Shown in pieces: positions 1 to 5,819 of a stretch of 8,355 nt of DNA (position 1 is the first letter of the stretch; every line of letters starts with the position of its first letter). This DNA is from Coriobacteriaceae bacterium (GTDB lineage Bacteria > Actinomycetota > Coriobacteriia > Anaerosomatales > D1FN1-002): assembly GCA_013824215.1 (NCBI GenBank), contig PNNM01000045.1, positions 1-8,355 of the forward strand, given 5' to 3'. The notes beneath the pieces are model-generated. The model was not told the DNA's origin and made no database searches. It saw only the letters and a program-made list of their open reading frames with translations. Position numbers and translations under genes: made by a program.

Positions 1-1
1 C

Positions 2-787
2 GCGGGACTCTGGCTCGCCGCAGGCGCGCTGGACGTGCTCGGCCTGGGGGCCGCGGCGACTTACGGCGGCGCGCTGCTCGTCACACTCGCGGGCGCTCTG
101 GCACCCGGGCTCGGCATCGCGCTGGCCCTGCTCGCCACCGTGGCCGCCGTGTGGACGCTCGCCGGACCGGTCGCGAGCATCGTGACGCTCGTAGCGGCCG
201 GCGCGTTCTGGTGGTTCCTCGGCCGCGAGGGACGCGGCACGGCGATCATGCCGCTGACCTCGCCGTTCTTCGGTGCGGTCAGCCTCGGTCTGGCACCCCC
301 GCTCGTGCTCGGCTACGCGTTCCGCCCGCTGCTCGCGGCGGCGTCCAGCACCCTGGCCGGTCTCGGCGTCATGACGGCGGCCGCCGCCTCGGGCACCGCC
401 GCGCCCTATCTCGACGTGCCGCTGTCGTTCCTGGCGCACCCGTGGGGCCCGCACACGCTCGACGGCCTCCGCACGCTGGCCACGACGCCGGGCGCTTACG
501 TCGCGCTGGTCGGATGGGCCGCCGCGGGCGCGATGTCCTCGATCGTGTGCGCCCGCGCCACCCGTCCCGCCGGGGCGGCGGGGGTCGCCGCCGGACTCGG
601 GTGGCTTGCCGTGGCGTACCTGGCCTGGGGCGTGATCGATCCCTCCTTCGGCTTCCCGGGCGTGAGCCTCCTTCGGCACGGCGTCGGCTCGCTTATACTG
701 ATGGCGCTTGTCATCGCGGCAGGCCCGCCAGCGCGGGCCGAGGACGGTAGCCGCAAACACAGCCGAGGGGCCGAGACGACACAGTGA
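2..787 (+). CDS. Multi-pass membrane protein, C-terminal part (5' end outside window)
   Basis: The reading frame is open from the first codon in the window (position 2) to TGA at 785-787, so the gene begins upstream; the GTG at 35 is only an internal codon. The visible 261 residues are mostly hydrophobic Ala/Gly/Leu/Val-rich segments, about seven or eight likely membrane spans, with short polar loops and a hydrophilic cytoplasmic-looking tail (…RAEDGSRKHSRGAETTQ). I recognise no catalytic motif. Its stop codon overlaps the GTG start of the fhaA-like gene by 4 bases (GTGA), which suggests translational coupling and membership of the same operon. Since a second kinase (PknA) is missing from its usual place in this cluster, one untested possibility is that this is the membrane tail of a Ser/Thr kinase whose catalytic domain lies upstream; it could equally be an unrelated membrane protein. 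The codon use matches its neighbours, so there is no sign of recent transfer. Confidence 0.75.
   Translation, partial: AGLWLAAGALDVLGLGAAATYGGALLVTLAGALAPGLGIALALLATVAAVWTLAGPVASIVTLVAAGAFWWFLGREGRGTAIMPLTSPFFGAVSLGLAPPLVLGYAFRPLLAAASSTLAGLGVMTAAAASGTAAPYLDVPLSFLAHPWGPHTLDGLRTLATTPGAYVALVGWAAAGAMSSIVCARATRPAGAAGVAAGLGWLAVAYLAWGVIDPSFGFPGVSLLRHGVGSLILMALVIAAGPPARAEDGSRKHSRGAETTQ
694..699 (+). promoter_or_regulatory. Possible sigma70-type -10 (TATACT) upstream of the fhaA-like gene
   Basis: TATACT matches five of six positions of the -10 consensus and stands out in very GC-rich DNA, 84 bases before the fhaA-like start. It lies inside the upstream coding sequence and forces an ATA isoleucine codon, which is rare in a genome of this composition. 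A -35 is poor: TCGGCA at 673-678 matches four of six but the spacer is only 15. It could give the signalling operon its own transcription start; the call rests on composition only. Confidence 0.3.
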
Positions 788-1473
788 GCCTTCTCTCCGA
801 TCTCGAGGACCGCCTCGCCGGCGCTGTGGAGGGGCTGTTCGCCGGCGCGTTCCGCTCACCCGTCCAGCCCGCCGAGGTCGCCAAGGCCCTCGGCAAGGCC
901 ATGGACGACGGGCGGCGCGTGGGCGTCGGCAAGGTCTACGCGCCGACCGCCTTCGAGGTCGCGCTCTCGCCCGAGGATGCCGAACGCATGGGTGAGTTCG
1001 CCCGGGTGCTCGAGGGCGAGCTCGTCACCTACCTGCTCGGCGCGTCACGCCAGCACGGCTACACCCTGGCGTCGAGGCCCACGGTGACGGTCACCGTGGA
1101 CGAGGAGCTCCACCTCGGACGCTTCCGGGTGGCTGCGGGGTTCGCCGCCGAGACTGACGGGGACGGCCGCACGGTGCCGACGATCGCAACGGTCACCCTG
1201 CCGGACGGCCACGACGTCGCCTTGCACGGGAGCCGCGTCCTTGTGGGACGGCTGGCCTCCTGCGACATCCGGCTCGAGGACGCCAACATCTCGCGCACCC
1301 ACGCCGCGTTCATCGCCGAGGACGACGGGTGGTCGGTGGAAGACCTCGGCTCCACCAACGGCACGCTCGTCAACGGCCGGACGATCGAGGTGCGGCAGCG
1401 GCTGGCGGACGGCGACGCGGTGCTGATCGGGCTGACGAAGCTGGTCTACCGCGGCCCGGGCGCACGCGGGTGA
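784..1473 (+). CDS. fhaA: FhaA-like protein: DUF3662 domain plus C-terminal FHA domain
   Basis: 229 residues. Residues about 2-115 match the FhaA N-terminal DUF3662 domain (opening LSDLEDRLAGAVEGLFAGAF, then the SPVQPAEVAKAL segment). A short linker leads to an FHA domain at about 145-225 with the phosphothreonine-binding features in place: Gly155-Arg156, Ser170-Arg-Thr-His173 and the DLGSTNGT turn with Asn192. In M. tuberculosis FhaA is far longer (about 527 residues) because of a long disordered linker; here that linker is almost absent. FhaA is a soluble adaptor that binds phosphorylated partners, including the pseudokinase domain of MviN, and tunes late peptidoglycan synthesis. The GTG start overlaps the previous stop (GTGA); a purine-rich GAGGGG lies at 765-770, somewhat far away, so coupling probably helps. 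It precedes the fhaB-like gene by 7 bases, as in the classic cluster. Family assignment is firm; the exact partner is inference. Confidence 0.93.
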   Translation: MSLLSDLEDRLAGAVEGLFAGAFRSPVQPAEVAKALGKAMDDGRRVGVGKVYAPTAFEVALSPEDAERMGEFARVLEGELVTYLLGASRQHGYTLASRPTVTVTVDEELHLGRFRVAAGFAAETDGDGRTVPTIATVTLPDGHDVALHGSRVLVGRLASCDIRLEDANISRTHAAFIAEDDGWSVEDLGSTNGTLVNGRTIEVRQRLADGDAVLIGLTKLVYRGPGARG

Positions 1474-1480
1474 TGCGCGC

Positions 1481-1897
1481 GTGGTAGACGTCGCCCTGCT
1501 GTTCGGCCGCATCGTCTTCCTCGTGGCGCTCTACCTGTTCCTGTTCGCCGCAGTGCGCACCGGCGTCGGGCTCGTGCGTGCCGGCGCACCCGCTGGCACG
1601 GCGGCGCTCGTCCTGGCGGTGACCCGAGGGCCGCGCGAGTTGGCCGGTACCCGTGTGCCGCTCGACGGACCGGTCGTCATAGGACGCGGCCCGGACGCCG
1701 ACGTCCGCATCGGCGACGAGTTCGTCTCGGCGCGCCACGCGCTCGTGGCGCCGGTGCGCGGCGGGGCGCTCGTCGAGGACCTCGGTTCCACCAACGGCAC
1801 GCTGCTGAACGGCCGGCCCGTCACTGGGCAGACCGCGGCGTCGGCCGGCGACGTCATCGGCCTGGGGCCCGTCGAACTCACCCTGGAGCGGGCGTGA
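1481..1897 (+). CDS. fhaB: FhaB/FipA-like membrane-anchored FHA protein
   Basis: 138 residues. One hydrophobic helix at about 4-26 anchors the protein with the FHA domain facing the cytoplasm, as in mycobacterial FhaB (FipA). The FHA domain covers about 60-138, with Gly68-Arg69, Ser83-Ala-Arg-His86 and LGSTNGT around Asn105, so phosphothreonine binding looks intact. FhaB/FipA links kinase signalling to the division and wall-synthesis machinery. The start is GTG at 1481, seven bases after the fhaA-like stop; no in-frame start lies between that stop and 1481, and no clear Shine-Dalgarno is visible, so reinitiation after the upstream gene is likely. Its stop overlaps the GTG of the phosphatase gene by 4 bases. 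Length is close to the mycobacterial protein (about 155), with a shorter segment between helix and FHA domain. Confidence 0.93.
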   Translation: MVDVALLFGRIVFLVALYLFLFAAVRTGVGLVRAGAPAGTAALVLAVTRGPRELAGTRVPLDGPVVIGRGPDADVRIGDEFVSARHALVAPVRGGALVEDLGSTNGTLLNGRPVTGQTAASAGDVIGLGPVELTLERA

Positions 1898-2991
1898 GCG
1901 CGGCACGCGCGCGCGAGCGTTTCGCCGGGCTCACGGACCCGGGGCTCGTGCGCACCCACAACGAGGACGCGTTCGTGGTCTCGCCCCCGCTGTTCGCGGT
2001 CGCCGACGGTCTGGGCGGGCACGAGGCCGGCGAGATCGCGAGCCGCTACGCCATCGACGCGCTGGTCCAAGCCGCACCGCGGGAGGCCGAGCCCAAGGCG
2101 CTCGCGCGCGCGGTCCGGGCGGCGAACGCCGTCGTCGTCGAGGCCGCCGAGCAGGGTCGCGGCCGGGAGGGGATGGGCACGACGCTGACGGCCGCGATGG
2201 TGGAGGGCACGTACATCGCCATCGCGCACGTGGGAGACAGCCGCGCCTACCTGCTGTCGGGCGGCAAGCTGGAGCGGCTCACACAGGACCATTCCATGGT
2301 GGCCGACATGATCCGCGCCGGTCAGCTCACGGAGGCCGAGGCACGGCGGCACCCCAACCGCAGCGTCATCACGCGGGCGCTCGGCTCGGACATGAACATG
2401 CTCGCCGACGCCTACGAGGTCGAAGCGACGACCGGCGACAGGCTCCTGCTGTGCTCCGACGGTCTGCACGGAATGCTCACCGACACCGAGATCGCCCGGA
2501 TCCTCGGTTCGTACTCGGACCCGTCCGTGGCGGCGCGTGCCTTGGTCGACGCGGCGATCGACGCCGGTGGTCAGGACAACATCACCGTCATCGTGGTGGA
2601 CATCGAGGGCGAGCGGCAGGCGCACGAGGCCGGCGGCGCGTCGGCCGACGCCGCGGCGACGACCCGGAGATGGGCCTCGCTCCTGCTGTGGCTGGTGGTG
2701 GCCGCGGCCGCCGTCGGCGGCGCGTGGTGGGCCGCCGGCTCGTACGCGCGCTCCCGTGCCTATCTCATCGATGAAGGTGGTCGAGTCGTCGTCTACCAGG
2801 GCGTTGCCGGCTCCTTCGCCGGTATCGAGCTGAGCTGGAGGCAGGTCGAGTCCACCGTGCCGGTGACCGCGCTCGATCCCACCACCCAGGCACGCCTCGC
2901 CGAGGGCATCCCCGAGGCGAACCTCGCCGACGCGCTCGAGGCGCTGGCCGTCTACCGCGCGCGCGTCGCCTCCGCGTCCCCGGCGCCTTAG
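1894..2991 (+). CDS. pstP: PP2C-family Ser/Thr protein phosphatase, PstP-like
   Basis: 365 residues. The cytoplasmic PP2C (PPM) domain spans about 8-238 and shows the metal-binding and catalytic motifs in order: VRTHNEDAF (19-27), VADGLGGHEAGE with Asp38, MGTTLTA (94-100), HVGDSRAYL (112-120), TQDHSM (130-135), CSDGLHGML (187-195) and GGQDNITVIVVD with Asp228-Asn229. All expected metal ligands appear present. A single membrane helix lies at about 261-281, followed by about 80 extracytoplasmic residues containing YQGVAGSFAGIELS, a segment type seen after the helix in actinobacterial PstP. PstP removes phosphates placed by the Pkn kinases and from their wall-synthesis substrates. M. tuberculosis PstP has 514 residues; the shortfall is mainly in the linker and outer tail. 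The GTG start overlaps the fhaB-like stop by 4 bases. The stop is 12 bases before the SEDS-PBP start. Confidence 0.95.
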   Translation: MSAARARERFAGLTDPGLVRTHNEDAFVVSPPLFAVADGLGGHEAGEIASRYAIDALVQAAPREAEPKALARAVRAANAVVVEAAEQGRGREGMGTTLTAAMVEGTYIAIAHVGDSRAYLLSGGKLERLTQDHSMVADMIRAGQLTEAEARRHPNRSVITRALGSDMNMLADAYEVEATTGDRLLLCSDGLHGMLTDTEIARILGSYSDPSVAARALVDAAIDAGGQDNITVIVVDIEGERQAHEAGGASADAAATTRRWASLLLWLVVAAAAVGGAWWAAGSYARSRAYLIDEGGRVVVYQGVAGSFAGIELSWRQVESTVPVTALDPTTQARLAEGIPEANLADALEALAVYRARVASASPAP

Positions 2992-3003
2992 AAGGCGGCG
3001 CGG

Positions 3004-5739
3004 ATGCGCTCGAGGCGCGATGAGGAACTCGTGCTCCTGCTGGCCACAGCGCCCCCGGTCCTGCTAGCTGCCGCGCTCGTCACCGGGGCGGCGCGCCGCG
3101 AGATGGGCTTGACGGACCTGCTCGTGCCCGCGGGCATCCTGGCCGCGTTCGCCGTCGCGCATCTGGTCGCGCGCCGTTTCGCGCCCGGGGCCGACCCGGT
3201 CCTCCTGCCGGTGACCGCCCTGCTGTCGGGGGTGGGCGTGACGTTCCTCGGCAGACTCGAGCCCGCGGCGGCGGCGCACCAGCTCTTGTGGCTCTTCGTC
3301 GGCGTCGGCGTGCTGTCAGCCACGCTCGTCGCCGTGCCGTCGCTCGAGGCGCTCGGACGCTACAAGTACACGACGCTGGCAGCGGGCCTGACGTTGCTGC
3401 TCCTGCCCGCGATCGTCGGCACCGAGGTCAACGGCGCGCGCCTGTGGCTGCGCGTCGCCGGACTCTCGTTCCAGCCCGCCGAGGTGGCCAAGGTGCTGCT
3501 CGTGCTCTTCTTCGCCGCCTATCTGGCCGAGAACCGGGAGATGCTCACCGTCTCCACGCACCGCGTCATCGGCGTGTGGCTGCCCCCCGCGCGGACCGTG
3601 GGACCGGTCCTGGCGATGTGGGCGGCCTCGCTCGTCGTGCTGGTGGCGGAGAAGGACCTCGGCAGCTCGCTGCTGTTCTTCGGGGTGTTCCTGTTCATGG
3701 TGTACGCGGCCACCGGCCGCGCCTCGTACACGCTGGCCGGGCTCGCGCTGTTCGCCGTCGGCGCCACGGCGGCCTACGGCGCGTTCGGCCACGTACGCGA
3801 CCGCATCGCGATCTGGATCGACCCCTTCGCCGACACGGCCGGGCGCGGCTACCAGCTCGTCCAGTCGCTGTTCGCACTAGCCGCGGGCGGTATGGCCGGC
3901 GTGGGCGTGGGCAAGGGCTTCCCCGAACGCATCCCGTTCGTGACCACCGACTTCGTCTACGCCGCCTTCTCCGAGGAGTTCGGGCTGATCGGCGGTGCGG
4001 CGCTCGTTGTCGCGTACCTGGTGCTCGTGGTGCGCGGGCTCGCCACCGGCGTGCGCGCCCGCAGCGACATGGCCGCGCTCGTGTGCGCCGGACTCACCGC
4101 GGCGCTCGGGCTGCAGGTCTTCGTCATCATCGGCGGCGTCACCCGGCTCATCCCGCTCACCGGCATCACCCTGCCCTTCGTCTCGCGCGGGGGCTCGTCG
4201 ATGGTGGCGTCCTTCCTGCTCGTAGCGCTGCTCATGCGCGCAGGCGACCCGGCGCGCGACGAGGGCGCGGCCCCCGAGGCCCTCACCGGCCGGCTCGGAC
4301 GCCGCCCGCTCGCGAGGCGGCTCGCCCACATGGCGCTGGTACTATCGCTGATGCTGGCCGCGCTCGTGGTGAACCAGACGCGCGTGCAGGTCGTGCAGGC
4401 CGCCGGATTGTCGGCCCACCCCGCCAACACGCGCGGGCTGGCGCGCGAGATGTCGCAGCCGCGCGGCGCCATCCTCACCCGCGACGGCGTGGTACTCGCC
4501 CGCTCTGTGCGTAGCGGCTCCCGCTACCGCCGCGAGTACCCGGAAGGCTCGCTCGCCGCGCACGTCGTGGGCTACTCGAGCCCGACGTACGGCCGCTCGG
4601 GCGTGGAGGCGGCGATGAACGCGGCGCTCACCGGCCAACGCGGGTTCTCCTCCTTCGCCGACCTGGTGGAGGCGGCCGCCGGCCTGCCGGTGGAGGGCAA
4701 CGACGTCGTGCTCACGCTCGACAGCCGCGTCCAGCGCGCCGCCGAGAAAGCGCTGGCCGGCCGGCGCGGGGCGGTCGTCGTGCTCGACCCGCGCACCGGC
4801 GAGGTGCTCGCGCAGGCGGCCTCCCCCGATTTCGACCCGGGCGACGTGGACTCGGGATGGAAGGCGCTGGCCTCGGCGAAGGGCGCCCCTCTCGTCGACC
4901 GCGCGACGCACGCGCTGTACCCACCCGGCTCGACCTTCAAGGTGGTCACGCTCACGGGAGCGCTGGCAGGCGGCGTGGCGACTCCCGCGACCAAGTACCC
5001 CGGCCCGGGCAGCATCGAGATCGGTGGAGCACCGGTCACGAACTTCGAGGGCGGCTCGTACGGTCCGATCGACCTGGTCAAAGCGCTCGCCTCCTCGGTC
5101 AACACCGTCTTCGCCCAACTCGCGGTGGACCTCGGCGCCGAGCGGCTCGTGCGCGCCGCCCAGGGCTTCGGCTTCGACGCGGCGCCGCCGCTCGAGACAG
5201 GCGCGAAACCCTCGCTCATGCCCGAGGCGAGCGAGATGACGGTCTGGGAGACGGCATGGGCCGGCGTCGGCCAACCGGTCGGCGAGCACGCCAGCCCGCC
5301 CGGGCCGCAGGTCACCGCGTTGCAGATGGCGCTGGTGGCCGCCGGCATAGCACACGGCGGCAGCGTCATGGCGCCGCACGTCGTGCGTGAGGTGCGCGAC
5401 CCCTCCGGGGTGACGGCAGCCACGACGCCCGTGCGCGAGTGGACCCGCGCCACCGACGCGTCGGCCGCGGCCACGGTGCGCGATATGATGGTGAAGGTGG
5501 TCACCCAGGGCTCCGGGGCGCGCGCCGCCATCTCCGGCGTGAAGGTGGCCGGCAAGACAGGGACCGCCGAGGTCGGCAAAGGCAGACCGGCGCACGCATG
5601 GTTCATCGCTTTCGCGCCCGCCGAGAACCCGCGGGTCGCCATCGCCATCATCCTCGAGAACTCGGGCGTGGGCGGGCGGGTCGCGGCACCGGCGGCCAAG
5701 CCGGTGCTCGAGGCGGCGCTCCAGGCGAACGCCGAGTGA
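3004..5739 (+). CDS. rodA-pbpA: SEDS glycosyltransferase (RodA/FtsW) fused to PbpA-type class B transpeptidase
   Basis: 911 residues in one uninterrupted frame. Residues about 8-412 form a complete SEDS protein with roughly ten membrane helices: NGARLWLRVAGLSFQPAEVAK (143-163), EKDLGSS (216-222), the WIDPFAD…GYQLVQS loop (271-288), TTDFVYAAFSEEFGLIGG with the likely catalytic Asp316, and LTGITLPFVSRGGSS (385-399; the common Tyr before GGSS is Arg). An Arg-rich cytoplasmic linker of about 29 residues follows. Residues about 441-911 match actinobacterial PbpA: one anchor helix (about 442-456), an NQTRVQV segment and an SQPRGAI segment like those of M. tuberculosis PbpA, then the transpeptidase motifs Ser643-Thr-Phe-Lys646, Ser698-Val-Asn700 and Lys851-Thr-Gly-Thr854. 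The SEDS half polymerises lipid II and the PBP half crosslinks the stem peptides outside the membrane. In mycobacteria these are adjacent genes, rodA and pbpA. ATG 3004 has GAAGG at 2991-2995. The last SEDS helix ending inside and the anchor helix going out make the fusion topologically sound. Confidence 0.95.
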   Translation: MRSRRDEELVLLLATAPPVLLAAALVTGAARREMGLTDLLVPAGILAAFAVAHLVARRFAPGADPVLLPVTALLSGVGVTFLGRLEPAAAAHQLLWLFVGVGVLSATLVAVPSLEALGRYKYTTLAAGLTLLLLPAIVGTEVNGARLWLRVAGLSFQPAEVAKVLLVLFFAAYLAENREMLTVSTHRVIGVWLPPARTVGPVLAMWAASLVVLVAEKDLGSSLLFFGVFLFMVYAATGRASYTLAGLALFAVGATAAYGAFGHVRDRIAIWIDPFADTAGRGYQLVQSLFALAAGGMAGVGVGKGFPERIPFVTTDFVYAAFSEEFGLIGGAALVVAYLVLVVRGLATGVRARSDMAALVCAGLTAALGLQVFVIIGGVTRLIPLTGITLPFVSRGGSSMVASFLLVALLMRAGDPARDEGAAPEALTGRLGRRPLARRLAHMALVLSLMLAALVVNQTRVQVVQAAGLSAHPANTRGLAREMSQPRGAILTRDGVVLARSVRSGSRYRREYPEGSLAAHVVGYSSPTYGRSGVEAAMNAALTGQRGFSSFADLVEAAAGLPVEGNDVVLTLDSRVQRAAEKALAGRRGAVVVLDPRTGEVLAQAASPDFDPGDVDSGWKALASAKGAPLVDRATHALYPPGSTFKVVTLTGALAGGVATPATKYPGPGSIEIGGAPVTNFEGGSYGPIDLVKALASSVNTVFAQLAVDLGAERLVRAAQGFGFDAAPPLETGAKPSLMPEASEMTVWETAWAGVGQPVGEHASPPGPQVTALQMALVAAGIAHGGSVMAPHVVREVRDPSGVTAATTPVREWTRATDASAAATVRDMMVKVVTQGSGARAAISGVKVAGKTGTAEVGKGRPAHAWFIAFAPAENPRVAIAIILENSGVGGRVAAPAAKPVLEAALQANAE

Positions 5740-5819
5740 GCGGACACCCCTCCGCACGGGGTCAGGTAACATAGGCGACGGGGGGAAAGCGACCCCCGAA
5801 CACGACCGGGAGAACCCAC
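5740..5819 (+). promoter_or_regulatory. pknB leader: weak promoter candidate, hairpin and ribosome binding site
   Basis: This 80-base gap is the largest inside the cluster. TAACAT at 5767-5772 resembles a -10 element; the only -35-like hexamer (CGGACA, 5741-5746) is 20 bases away, so the promoter is weak or uses another sigma factor. A 6-bp GC stem, CGGGGG (5779-5784) with CCCCCG (5793-5798) around an 8-base loop, starts about where a transcript from that -10 would begin. GGGAGA at 5808-5813 is a good Shine-Dalgarno site six bases before GTG 5820, supporting that start over ATG 5829. No T tract follows the hairpin, so it does not look like a terminator. Confidence 0.4.

Noticed and set aside
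4240..4330. Possible missed stop or assembly error joining rodA and pbpA
   Set aside because: The linker reads smoothly in one frame, codon bias does not change and no homopolymer run suggests an indel; both halves are intact. A genuine fusion is the simpler reading, although resequencing would settle it.
4340..4345. TACTAT as an internal promoter for the PBP half
   Set aside because: A start from it would fall downstream of Met443 and inside the anchor helix codons, so it could not produce a useful PbpA from that start; no -35 was found.
3288..4514. 408-codon overlapping frame on the plus strand inside the SEDS half
   Set aside because: Its product is Arg/Ala-rich and low in complexity, typical of an out-of-frame read of GC-rich sequence; the main frame contains all the SEDS motifs.
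5484..5489. TATGAT, a good -10 match inside the PBP coding region
   Set aside because: It arises from ordinary Asp-Met-Met codons, no -35 is present at suitable distance, and it is over 300 bases before pknB.
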